The notes below the pieces were generated by a model, which made no database searches, was not told the DNA's origin, and saw only the letters and a list, made by a program, of their open reading frames with translations. From assembly GCF_963666675.1 (NCBI RefSeq), contig NZ_OY762929.1, positions 2,542,001 through 2,606,000 on the forward strand: DNA of 64,000 nt, given 5' to 3'. This document shows, piece after piece, positions 7,850 through 16,549 of the stretch (position 1 is its first letter; each line of letters opens with the position of its first letter). This stretch comes from an uncultured Desulfobacter sp. GTDB lineage: Bacteria; Desulfobacterota; Desulfobacteria; Desulfobacterales; Desulfobacteraceae. The translations under genes were made by a program, and so were the position numbers.

Positions 7850-9130
7850 ATGGACTACAAAGATCAGAAAAACTTGAATATTGCTGTTGTCGGTTCCGGG
7901 ATATCCGGTATCTGCTGCGCCTATCTTCTCCAGGGCCGTCACCGGGTCACCTTGTTTGAAAAGGATAGTTATTTTGGCGGTCACACCCACACGGTGCTCA
8001 TTCCCAGCGGCCCGGATGCAGACACCCCGGTGGACACCGGCTTCATCGTTTTGAATGAACGGACCTATCCCAATTTTATAAAATTTCTGGCACAGCTCGG
8101 CGTGGAAAAACGACGGACCGATATGTCATTTTCATACTATTGCGAACAAACCGGGTTCTGCTATGCCAGCCGGAACCTGAATTCATTGTTTGCACAGCGC
8201 GTCAACATGTTTAAGCCCAGGCATCTGCGATTTATTTATGAAATGATTCGCTATCTGAATGTTTTGAGAAAAGAGTATCTTTCCGGCCATCTGGCGGACG
8301 TCACCCTGGCGGAATATGTTCAGGAAAAAGGCCTCCACCGGGAAGTGGTTGACCAGTTTATCATTCCCATGGCAGCCGCCATATGGTCGGGCTCCGATTT
8401 CCAGATGGGCCGCTTCCCGATCCGAACCTTTGCCCAGTTTTATGAAAATCACGGTCTTTTGGGGGTCTCCGGCCATCCCCCATGGTATTTCGTCAACAAC
8501 GGCAGCCAATCCTATGTTCATGCCTTTTTAAAATCATTTAAAGGGACCGCTGTCAAGGACTGCGGCGTCATTGGCATCTCACGGTCGGCAGATCATGTCA
8601 CATTGTATCTCAAGGATAGTGCCATCCAAAACTTTGATGCGGTGGTGATCGCCACCCACGCAGACCAGGCATTAACGCTGCTTGAAGATCCAAGCCCAGG
8701 TGAAACATCACTGCTCGGCACCTGGACCTATTCGAAAAACAGGACGGTCCTGCATACCGATACACGTGTCATGCCCCCCAACAAACGGGCCTGGGCCAGT
8801 TGGAACTATACGCGTTATCTCGATTCCGACGACACCTCACCGGTCACGGTCAGCTATGATATGAACCGTCTACAGAAACTTGGCACCCGACAGCCGGTTT
8901 TTGTCACACTCAACCCCAAAAAAACGATCCCCGATAAAAAAGTTATCAAAGAAATTGATTATACCCACCCCCAATATTCCTTTGATGCGTTTCAGACCCA
9001 GAAATCGCTGCCTGAATTGAACGGCAAACAGCGCACCTTCTTCTGCGGGGCGTACTTCGGGTACGGGTTTCATGAAGACGGGGTAAAATCTGCTCTGGCC
9101 GTGGGAGAAAGATTCGGAGTTGCATTGTGA
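7850..9130 (+). CDS. FAD-dependent amine-oxidase-like oxidoreductase
   Basis: This 426-aa flavoprotein of the NAD(P)-binding/amino-oxidase group begins with a Rossmann FAD motif VVGSGISG (13-20), followed by the ribose-binding Glu in LFEKD. The C-terminal FAD segment reads FCGAYFGYGFHEDGVKSAL. This subfamily is regularly encoded next to DUF1365 and cyclopropane-synthase-like genes; a member is part of the bacterial furan fatty acid pathway. Here its TGA overlaps the GTG start of the DUF1365-CFA fusion (GTGA), showing tight coupling. It probably acts at the cytoplasmic membrane on acyl chains (inference). Confidence 0.85.
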   Translation: MDYKDQKNLNIAVVGSGISGICCAYLLQGRHRVTLFEKDSYFGGHTHTVLIPSGPDADTPVDTGFIVLNERTYPNFIKFLAQLGVEKRRTDMSFSYYCEQTGFCYASRNLNSLFAQRVNMFKPRHLRFIYEMIRYLNVLRKEYLSGHLADVTLAEYVQEKGLHREVVDQFIIPMAAAIWSGSDFQMGRFPIRTFAQFYENHGLLGVSGHPPWYFVNNGSQSYVHAFLKSFKGTAVKDCGVIGISRSADHVTLYLKDSAIQNFDAVVIATHADQALTLLEDPSPGETSLLGTWTYSKNRTVLHTDTRVMPPNKRAWASWNYTRYLDSDDTSPVTVSYDMNRLQKLGTRQPVFVTLNPKKTIPDKKVIKEIDYTHPQYSFDAFQTQKSLPELNGKQRTFFCGAYFGYGFHEDGVKSALAVGERFGVAL

Positions 9131-11115
9131 AATCAAAAATTTATGTGGGATCCATCGAGCACCACCGATACCGGCCCATAACCCATGATTTGGCCTATCC
9201 GGTATATATGTTTGCCTTTGACCTTGCAGAGCTTCCCGGGCTCAACCGCAGATATCCCCTGTTCGGTTATAACAGGCGTGCTGTTACCGCCATCCATGAC
9301 AGGGATTACCTTGAGCCGGGCAACACTCCGATCAAAGATAAAATACAGACGCTTTTGAACAAGTACGAGGTTGAATCGCCGGTTTCAAGAATCATCATGA
9401 TCACCTCCCCACGATATTTTAACTATGTGTTCAATCCGGTCAGTTTCTATTATTGTTTTGACACAGCACAGGAACTTGCGGCCATCATAGCGGAAGTGAA
9501 TAACACCTATGGCGAGCGTCATCCATATGTATTAACAAAAAACACTTCGGACTCAGCCCGATGGTTTGCCGTATTTGACACGCCAAAGCAATTTCATGTC
9601 TCCCCGTTTAATAGGGTCGAAGGCGTTTACCGGTTCTATTTCTCCGAACCCGGCGACCGGCTGGAGATCAGGATCGAACTGCACAATGATACCAACAGAG
9701 AGAACAATAAAATCATGGCTGCCATTCTCAAGGCCGACGGCATGCCCCTGACCTGTGCCGGCCACTTGAAAGCCATATTCAGATATCCATTTGTACCCCA
9801 TTTAAGCATTCCCAGAATATACACCCATGCATTCAAGCTTTTTTTTCACAAAAAGTTAACCTTTAACGATAAACCCATACCACAAAATCCCATGACGCTG
9901 AAAAAACAGACCCCCGGTTTCGTCGAATCCATATGCAAAAAAGTCGTTTTCATGGCCTTGAAACGGATTTCCATCGGCTGTTTGGAAATGAAGATGCCAA
10001 ATCAGGAAATGGTCCGTTTCGGTAACCTGTGTTCAAAGGGTTCCGAAAGCGAAGAAACGGCCATGATCCGGGTCCATGATTTCAGGTTTTTTAAGCGCGT
10101 CGTCTTTGACGGTGAGATCGGTTTTGGTGAAGCCTATATGAATGGGGAGTGGGATAGTCCTGATCTTGTAAATCTTTCCAGGCTTTTGATCAAGAACCGG
10201 GATCATTTTTCGGACGGCAACCTTTTGCTCTCTTATTTAACCCGGTTAAAGGAAAAAATTGCCCATGACAGGCGTTTGAATTCCATTAAAAATACCCCGG
10301 AAAATATCCGGGCCCACTATGATTTGAGCAATGTATTTTATGCCCTGTTCCTGGACCGGCAGATGATTTACTCAAGCGGTATTTATAAGAACAGGGATGA
10401 TACCCTGGAGGATGCCCAGGAACAAAAGATGCATAGAATCATTGAACAGGCAGATATCCGGGATCACCATCACATTCTTGAAATTGGCTGTGGATGGGGC
10501 GGGTTTGCGGTGTTCGCGGCAAAACAGACCGGATGCCGGGTAACCGGTATTACGGTCTCCAGGGCACAATATGACCGGGCACGCCGGCGGGTAAGAGACG
10601 AGGGTCTTGAGGACCGTATCACCATACTGCTTCAGGATTATCGTCACACCCAAGGACAATTTGACCGGGTGATCTCCATTGAGATGATCGAGGCGGTGGG
10701 ACCGCAGTTTTTCCCCACCTATTTCAAGCAGGCACAGGCCCGTTTAAAACCCGGCGGAAAGATGGTCTTCCAGGCCATTACTATAGATGACGACCGTTAT
10801 GACGTTTACTGCAGGGAGCGGGACTGGATACAGAAACATATTTTTCCCGGCGGCCACCTGCCATGCATGAAAATTCTCAAGCAGACCCTATCAACCCACA
10901 CCGATTTTGATATATCAGATATTTATCATATGGGGGCCCACTATGCCCCAACCCTGGCGCATTGGCGGGACCGTTTTCTGGCCGGCCAAGACGCCGTCTC
11001 CGCCATGGGCTTTGATGCGGCGTTCATCCGCAAATGGGTCTACTACTTTTCGATCTGCGAAGCCGGATTTGCGGTCGGCGGTATAGACAATATTCAGATG
11101 ACCCTGGCACTGTAA
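9127..11115 (+). CDS. DUF1365 - cyclopropane-fatty-acid synthase fusion
   Basis: This 662-aa protein carries two families usually encoded by adjacent separate genes. Residues 1-250 are DUF1365 (SIEHHRYRPITHDLAYPVYM near the start; SPRYFNYVFNPVSFYYCFD at about 94-112). Residues about 270-662 are a cyclopropane synthase-type SAM methyltransferase with the SAM motif LEIGCGWGGFA (about 451-461), ARAHYDLS-like RAHYDLSNVFYALFLD, IEMIEAVG and the C-terminal SICEAGF. The latter enzymes methylate unsaturated phospholipid acyl chains. GTG start, overlapping the upstream stop by 4 nt. The 3' end overlaps the convergent SDR gene by 22 bp. Confidence 0.9.
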   Translation: MKSKIYVGSIEHHRYRPITHDLAYPVYMFAFDLAELPGLNRRYPLFGYNRRAVTAIHDRDYLEPGNTPIKDKIQTLLNKYEVESPVSRIIMITSPRYFNYVFNPVSFYYCFDTAQELAAIIAEVNNTYGERHPYVLTKNTSDSARWFAVFDTPKQFHVSPFNRVEGVYRFYFSEPGDRLEIRIELHNDTNRENNKIMAAILKADGMPLTCAGHLKAIFRYPFVPHLSIPRIYTHAFKLFFHKKLTFNDKPIPQNPMTLKKQTPGFVESICKKVVFMALKRISIGCLEMKMPNQEMVRFGNLCSKGSESEETAMIRVHDFRFFKRVVFDGEIGFGEAYMNGEWDSPDLVNLSRLLIKNRDHFSDGNLLLSYLTRLKEKIAHDRRLNSIKNTPENIRAHYDLSNVFYALFLDRQMIYSSGIYKNRDDTLEDAQEQKMHRIIEQADIRDHHHILEIGCGWGGFAVFAAKQTGCRVTGITVSRAQYDRARRRVRDEGLEDRITILLQDYRHTQGQFDRVISIEMIEAVGPQFFPTYFKQAQARLKPGGKMVFQAITIDDDRYDVYCRERDWIQKHIFPGGHLPCMKILKQTLSTHTDFDISDIYHMGAHYAPTLAHWRDRFLAGQDAVSAMGFDAAFIRKWVYYFSICEAGFAVGGIDNIQMTLAL

Positions 11116-12521
11116 CCGTTTAGGCATTCCCACAGGATCCGCCTTTCCTGTGGAGTCTCACCGGTTCCCGGTAAAACAACGGTTTCATGGGGACGCCGAT
11201 CCAGCCAGAACCGCCCCGTATGTTGACCGGCCTGTCGTGAGGCCGCCAGCCAGACAATGGTATCCGCCCCCTGGTCCGGTGTTCTCAAAATGGTGTTCAC
11301 CCGTTGATGAAACCCGGGCAGGGACTTCTCAATGCCCGGTGTATCCACCCATCCCGGATGCATGGCATTCACTGTGATGCCGTATTTTTTGAACTGTTCT
11401 GCCCAGAGTTCGGTTAAGATAACCACCCCTCTTTTGGCGCGTGCATAGGCCTTGGCACCGTTATAGGGTTCAAACCGGTTTTCAAGGTCATGCACATCGA
11501 TTTTCTGGGTATACATCCCGCCGGACGACACATTGACAATCCGCGAATTGTGTGCCCGGGCCAGCGCATTTTTTAGCCCCATGGTCAAGTAGAATACGCC
11601 TAGAAGATCGGTTGCAAATGTCTGTTCTATACCTTCGGTTGTTGCTTTCCGTTCATTGAACAGGGCGCCTGCATTGTTGATCAGGATATCGATGGATTTT
11701 TTGGATGCCTGCAACTTGCCGGCAACTGCATTGATGTCGCGCATCAGGCTCAGATCCGCCAGCAGGTAATCAACATTGGGGTTGCCGGTTTTTGTGATGA
11801 TCTCCCGGCTAACTTGTCTGGCCTTTTCATGATTTCTGGCAATGATCGTTAAAAAAGCATTTTTCTCTGCCAGTTTGAATGCCGCTGCCTTTCCGATACC
11901 CGATGTGCCGCCGGTGATCACTACTTTTTTGCCATAAAGGGTAGGGTCCGGTCCCGTCCAGAACCGCCGGCTGAACTGATACCCATGACGGCTGAACATG
12001 AGCATCCCGGGAAGAACCGCATGGTCAGCCAGAAAATCCGGCAGGCTTGCCCCTGATCGAAACCAGCCCTTTTTGTTTGCCGGGTCGGTCCTTTCCGCAA
12101 GTGTTTGCTCAAGACCCGACATCGCCTCTTTCCCATAATTTTTCAATACCGGTGCCAGAATGGTTTCCATGGATCGCCCCAAACCGGAAAAGCGGATATC
12201 GGCCTGGTAATCAATCCGGGTGCCTGTGTCGGTCTCTTTGAAACGAATCGTATCAACGGCACTGAAAGATTCGCCGGCCCCGCTCAACACCACTTTTGAA
12301 AACGGCTCATATACATCAATGGTATATCTCATTTTTGAACGAAAAGGCCCGAATTTAAGCGTCAGGTCATAGGCTGACCCAACACCGGTTTCGACCGACA
12401 ACGCCCGGGTTGAGCAGAGCACACCCGGGTCCCACTCCTGTATATGGCCGAAATCACTGACATAGTTGAACACCGTATCAATGGATTCATTCGAATAAAT
12501 AGATTCCCTAAGTTGTATCAC
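11094..12521 (-). CDS. SRPBCC - short-chain dehydrogenase fusion
   Basis: This 475-aa protein fuses an N-terminal START/SRPBCC hydrophobic-ligand domain (residues 1-145; SIYSNESIDTVFNYVSDFGH, then W30DPG) to a classical SDR (about 195-475). The SDR has TGGTSGIG (203-210) for NAD(P) binding, NNAG, NVSSGG (catalytic Ser) and Tyr/Lys in the AYARAK region. I choose GTG 12521 because AAAGGAGA lies directly upstream; a longer frame from 12629 lacks an SD. It belongs functionally to the lipid cluster: SDRs accompany such FAD/CFA genes elsewhere. It overlaps the CFA fusion tail to tail. Confidence 0.83.
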   Translation of the reverse strand: MIQLRESIYSNESIDTVFNYVSDFGHIQEWDPGVLCSTRALSVETGVGSAYDLTLKFGPFRSKMRYTIDVYEPFSKVVLSGAGESFSAVDTIRFKETDTGTRIDYQADIRFSGLGRSMETILAPVLKNYGKEAMSGLEQTLAERTDPANKKGWFRSGASLPDFLADHAVLPGMLMFSRHGYQFSRRFWTGPDPTLYGKKVVITGGTSGIGKAAAFKLAEKNAFLTIIARNHEKARQVSREIITKTGNPNVDYLLADLSLMRDINAVAGKLQASKKSIDILINNAGALFNERKATTEGIEQTFATDLLGVFYLTMGLKNALARAHNSRIVNVSSGGMYTQKIDVHDLENRFEPYNGAKAYARAKRGVVILTELWAEQFKKYGITVNAMHPGWVDTPGIEKSLPGFHQRVNTILRTPDQGADTIVWLAASRQAGQHTGRFWLDRRPHETVVLPGTGETPQERRILWECLNGYSARVI

Positions 12522-12740
12522 GATATCTCCTTTATTTGTAAAACCGGCAATGATGGGAAAAGGCTCTGAATTATCGATTATAGTTACATAGGTAACATGT
12601 CCTTTGGGACTTTTCAAATATCTGTCCAAGGGAGAGGGCGACGCCGGGGAGTAAGCGATGTGGTGGGTGTTGATGCGGATGGGCCATTTTCATGGCATGA
12701 CTTTTTTATTTGGCCCTTCCGGATGATTGAAGATTAAAAG

Positions 12741-12781
12741 CTATACCCCAACATTATGATTTGTTCAATGTTGGGGTATAG
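12741..12781. repeat. Perfect 15-bp inverted repeat
   Basis: CTATACCCCAACATT (12741-12755) is exactly repeated in inverse as AATGTTGGGGTATAG (12767-12781) around an 11-nt loop. On the minus strand it is followed by a short T-rich stretch, so it may terminate transcripts from the rubrerythrin side. A protein-binding operator or a MITE remnant are alternatives. Confidence 0.7.
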
Positions 12782-12879
12782 ATAACGGTTTCAGGGGGGG
12801 CTTTTAACAATAATCGGTTCCTTTGATTTTATCATAGCCCCATTGCCCTATTGGGGGCTTGGTCCTAACGTCGGTCATT

Positions 12880-12937
12880 GCAGGGGCAGGTCTCTGTGCC
12901 TGCCCTAACGAAGGACAACCACAGGGGATTGCCCTAG
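12880..12937. repeat. Tandem short palindromes, GGCAGG...CCTGCC type
   Basis: GCAGGGGCAGG ... CCTGCCCTAACG is followed by GGACAACCACAGGGGATTGCCC. Two consecutive small stem-loops share a related G/C-rich sequence, resembling dispersed extragenic palindromes of bacterial genomes. Function is not evident. Confidence 0.45.
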
Positions 12938-13004
12938 AAAAGACGGCCGATGTTGTAATCAAGCCCCCTATTTGAATTAAGGGGTGTGCTGCGGTTTCAA
13001 CTCG

Positions 13005-13499
13005 CTATGCTTCAGCTTTTTTAAGAAAGCCGGTGAGTTGAGCAATATGTTTTTGTTCTTCTTGAATGATTTCATCTATTTTTTCACGGCCCATTTTGGG
13101 CGGTACCATATCTTTAAGCCCGATGTAAAATAAAATAGATTCCTTTTCCAGACCAATGGCGGTATTAATAATTTCGGTCATGGATTCGTCACCGGTAAGC
13201 TGGGCGGCCACTTCAGGGTTACCTTCACCCCCATGGGCGTCGGCCATGGCTTTCAGGTACAATGACAGCTCTTCATTGGGATCAAACACCGTCTCGGTTT
13301 TATCCGTATCCGACAAAGCGGCCTTCATCTCTTCAAACCCACCTTGATGGCGATCTTCCATTTTGGCAATGGTTTCAAGAAATAGTTTGTCTTCTTCATT
13401 TTTTTGAAGCGCGGCAGCTTTCCTGTAAAAAGCCGCACCATTTTTTTCAATCTGGATAGCCATTTCAAATGCTTCTGCTGCATTATAATCGTAAGCCAT
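13005..13499 (-). CDS. Rubrerythrin-like ferritin-family protein
   Basis: This 164-aa four-helix diiron protein carries Glu ligands and ExxH-type motifs: EMAIQIEKNGAAFYRKAA (first helix), KMEDRHQGGFEEM (second), IGLEKESILFYIGL (third) and EEQKHIAQL (fourth). It lacks the C-terminal rubredoxin domain of full rubrerythrin. Such short forms reduce peroxide or store iron in anaerobes; the electron donor is unknown here. It is monocistronic, with a GGAG-containing leader, and 220 bp downstream lies a perfect inverted repeat that may terminate it. Confidence 0.87.
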   Translation of the reverse strand: MAYDYNAAEAFEMAIQIEKNGAAFYRKAAALQKNEEDKLFLETIAKMEDRHQGGFEEMKAALSDTDKTETVFDPNEELSLYLKAMADAHGGEGNPEVAAQLTGDESMTEIINTAIGLEKESILFYIGLKDMVPPKMGREKIDEIIQEEQKHIAQLTGFLKKAEA

Positions 13500-14290
13500 G
13501 TTCGGAACTCCTTTTCGATGTTTCCAACGTTAATGTTGATCTCATATGTCCACGACATGATGATGTGGCATTGAAATCAATTCAATTGTAACCGCCTTTG
13601 ACAAGATTCCAATCCATGTCATTATTCAATTAAAACTTTCAACAAATCACCAAAGTTTGGATGGCTGTCCGTTCTGGCTTCTGCGAAAAAAATAAAGGAT
13701 ACTGCTGAATTTTTACCCCGGGGCGTATTTCTTATCTGAGACAAGCGGCCTTTCATCTTCCAATTTTCAAAAAACCCCAGAAATCTATAGTGTGTGACCC
13801 CCGGTGTCAAGATAGTTTTATCTTGATTTAATCCCAAACGTTCTGTTGGAGATCTGCTTTGCGGGTATTCGACTTTGGTGCAAATGGGTTGAATCCCCAT
13901 TTTACCCTTCAATTTGGAACCCCAATAAGCTTTCAAGGGCAATCCATAGCAGGTATACTACTTAACTGTTCCCCCTGACACTACTTGATCCTTAAAAACT
14001 TTTGTTGCGGGCTGTGCCCCGCAACTGATGCACCGGGGCATCCCTTGGCCTTCATATACAGTGAGGATGAATGTTTATGGTTCATGGCATTGAATTGTGT
14101 TTTTTTCTGTTTAACAATCTGGCTATCTTTGTCGGCATTATGCTGATAGGGCTTTTGCTCAATTAAGGTGGAGTTCAGATTTCTGCAAACATATATTTGA
14201 TCCATTTTTCACTACCAAGCCTGTGGGAATGGGAACAGGGCTTGGGCTCAGTGTCTCTAATTGAATTTATGTGAATGTGGCATACAAAAT
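13500..14290. other. Gene-poor interval
   Basis: About 790 bp without a gene I can support. Minus-strand open frames of 106 and 74 codons exist (13622-13942, 13981-14205), but they have no good SD, no recognisable domain and low-complexity composition. A stable hairpin GTTGCGGG / CCCGCAAC lies at 14004-14025. The region may hold decayed sequence. Confidence 0.5.
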
Positions 14291-14336
14291 AAAAAAGGTG
14301 CGCCCAATGCAAAAACTGCACGGGGCACACCTTTTT
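14291..14336 (-). terminator. Terminator downstream of nhaB
   Basis: AAAAAGGTG(c)CCC ... GGGGCACACCTTTTT forms a stem with A- and T-rich flanks on both sides, so it can work in both directions. It is the first terminator-like hairpin after the nhaB stop, beyond R1 copy c. Confidence 0.7.
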
Positions 14337-14360
14337 GTCTTTAACTAATACGGGGGCTTA

Positions 14361-14457
14361 TTTATAAGAAAGTCTGGGTAAGTTACCAAGATCTTTCAAT
14401 CTTTTTTGTGGGCCATGCCTGACATGTGACATGCCAGGTCGGCCTGTGGCCGCTATA
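14361..14457 (+). repeat. R1 repeat, copy c
   Basis: This is a divergent R1 member: TTTATAAGAAAGTCTGGGTAA..., TTGTGGGCC, ACATGCCAGGTCGGCC, ending GTGGCCGCTATAA. The last bases (CTATAA) contain the nhaB stop codon on the minus strand (TAG, 14453-14455), so gene end and repeat end coincide. Confidence 0.8.
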
Positions 14458-16063
14458 AAAACAGGTAACAGGAAATAAGACCTGTGATTGACATGGTGAT
14501 GGTGTAAGGCAGTGCAAGCCAAACCATCCGACCGTAGGAGAGTCTAATGACAGGTGCCAGGGCTGACGTCAGTAAGAAAAGGAACGCCGCCTGACCATTG
14601 GGTGTTGCCACACTGGGGATGTTGGTACCGGTGTTAATTGCGACGGCCAAGTGATCAAAATGCTTGATGATTTGACCGGCTTTGGCAGCAGCTTCTGCGG
14701 GCAGTGACGCCAATACGTCAGCCCGGACAAGGTGCGGGTCGGTCAGTTTGTCCATCAATTCGCTGCCGGTCATGCCGATGTGGGGGATCTGACCGAGCAT
14801 TTGGACAAAATGCATTTTTGTTTCCGTAATATATACGGTGGCAACAAATACGTTGTCGGAAATCGCGGAAAGTATACCGTTCGCAATATAGTATGCCCCA
14901 AGCTGCAGATGACCATGAAGACTGAGAACAAAATGCATGATGGGATGAAACAGGTGCTGTTCGTGAATAACTGCAACAATGGCGAAAAAGACAACCAGCA
15001 GGGCGGTAAACGGCAGGGCTTCGGTGAACGCGTGTCCAAACTGGTGTTCGTCGGTGATGCCGTTAAAAGAGGTCAGTAAGATGATAACGGAGAGTCCGAT
15101 GAGACCAACTGCGGCAAGATGGAAGGCAAGTGCCAGGATCAGCCAGATACCGCCAATGGCCTGGATGATAAGTCTGGCCTTGAGTTTTTTTCCGCCTTGT
15201 TCTTCCATTTTCACTGCGGTTTCCAGCAGATGGGAACGGATGTTGCCGGGCATTTCAACGCCATAGCCGAACCAATGCTTTTTTTCCAGGGCATAACAGG
15301 TGCCGAGTCCGACGAAAAGAACGGGGATGGATACCGGTGCAACTTCCAGAAAGAAGTCAACAAAGTGCCAGCCCATCTGGTGGCCGATCAACAGGTTCTG
15401 GGGTTCACCAACCAGGGTGCATACACCGCCCAGAGCGGTACCTACAGCACCATGCATCATGAGGTTACGCAAGAACGCACGAAATTGAACCAGGTCGTCC
15501 CGTTTTGCAATTTGGCATGCGTTATCGTCGGTCAGGTCATGTTCGCAGGAGCTATCTTTTCCTGAGGCATAACGGTGGTATACATTGTAAAACCCATAGG
15601 CAACCGCAATAATTACCGCTGTAACGGTCAACGCATCAAGGAACGCAGAGAGAAACGCGCCGGCAAAACAAAAAAGCAGAGAGATGATAACTTTGGACTG
15701 TACCTGAACGAGTATGCGGGTGAAGGTGAACTGTAAAAATTCCTTCATGAAGTAGATGCCTGCAACCATGAACATCAGAAGAAGGATAACCTCAAAATTG
15801 GCCAGTGCTTCGTGGTAAACGGTTTCAGGGCTAGCCATACCCAAGACAATGGCTTCAATGGCCAGAAGACCGCCCGAAGGCAGGGGGTAGCATTTCAGTG
15901 CCATGGCCAGGGTAAAAATAAATTCTCCGATGAGCACCCAGCCCGTGATGAATGGGCCGGAAGTCACAAGGAGAATGGGGTTGATAATCAGGAACACGAT
16001 AATGGCAAGCTTATACCAAATCGGCGCATTCCCTAAAAAGTTTTTTACTAAGGTGTTGAACAT
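14453..16063 (-). CDS. nhaB: Na+/H+ antiporter NhaB
   Basis: This 536-aa inner-membrane antiporter of the NhaB family exchanges cytoplasmic Na+ for H+. The N-terminus (MFNTLVKNFLGNAPIWYKL), the FLDALTVTAVIIAVAYGFY stretch and the GEPQNLLIGHQMGWHF motif (about residues 217-232) are characteristic. The length is near that of enterobacterial NhaB (about 513 aa). It is divergent from a second antiporter of a different family across a 486-bp regulatory region. Its stop codon lies within R1 copy c. Confidence 0.93.
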   Translation of the reverse strand: MFNTLVKNFLGNAPIWYKLAIIVFLIINPILLVTSGPFITGWVLIGEFIFTLAMALKCYPLPSGGLLAIEAIVLGMASPETVYHEALANFEVILLLMFMVAGIYFMKEFLQFTFTRILVQVQSKVIISLLFCFAGAFLSAFLDALTVTAVIIAVAYGFYNVYHRYASGKDSSCEHDLTDDNACQIAKRDDLVQFRAFLRNLMMHGAVGTALGGVCTLVGEPQNLLIGHQMGWHFVDFFLEVAPVSIPVLFVGLGTCYALEKKHWFGYGVEMPGNIRSHLLETAVKMEEQGGKKLKARLIIQAIGGIWLILALAFHLAAVGLIGLSVIILLTSFNGITDEHQFGHAFTEALPFTALLVVFFAIVAVIHEQHLFHPIMHFVLSLHGHLQLGAYYIANGILSAISDNVFVATVYITETKMHFVQMLGQIPHIGMTGSELMDKLTDPHLVRADVLASLPAEAAAKAGQIIKHFDHLAVAINTGTNIPSVATPNGQAAFLFLLTSALAPVIRLSYGRMVWLALPYTITMSITGLISCYLFL

Positions 16064-16549
16064 GGTCAGATCCTCACAATTATTATTAGGAACAACAGGT
16101 TATAAGTTTTACAATTATTACAATTTATGCCTTCTAACATCTCATTTGTAAAAATTCAACATATTATTATGTGCGGATGCATGATTTTAGGGTAGGGTAG
16201 GCAGGATATGGTCAAGCTGATTGTGTTACCTGCAAAGGGCTTTAATCGGTCCCGGCATGATTCACTATTTGCGGAACGCCTTGGATATTTAGGGAATCGG
16301 TTTTTACAAAAGATCCAATCAGGGGGTGCTATCATGGCCCTTGTCCATAGTATTTGAATAATTGCTTCGCTGACTTGGATTTGAAATGCCGTTGATTCTT
16401 TTTCTCATGACCGTGCTGATATGGCATTCAGTTATTGTCAAAGTATGGCAAACGGGATAAACTGAATTATTAGCTTCTTAATTATTAGCATCTTAGACTG
16501 ATTAGCTATTTTTACTGCACTATCTCAATCTAAATATCAAGACATTTAA
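16064..16549. other. Divergent regulatory region between two antiporters
   Basis: This 486-bp region has no ORF of note. Near the plus-strand gene a direct repeat is visible: AATTATTAGCTTCTTA followed at once by AATTATTAGCATCTTA (about 16464-16496). This may be a regulator binding site for the antiporter at 16550. No recognised riboswitch fold could be assigned by eye. Confidence 0.5.

Larger units (their letters stand above)
12522..13004. other. Intergenic region with two palindromic segments
   Basis: There is no credible gene in about 480 bp. It contains a perfect 15-bp inverted repeat (12741-12781) and a G/C-rich pair of short palindromes (12880-12937), annotated separately. Confidence 0.6.

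Noticed and set aside
12880..12937. Possible small CRISPR-like repeat
   Set aside because: Only two short palindromes and no regular spacers or Cas genes. It looks like an extragenic palindrome.
13622..14205. Two minus-strand open frames of 106 and 74 codons
   Set aside because: There is no convincing SD, no recognised domain, and composition unlike neighbouring proteins. They were left as non-coding.
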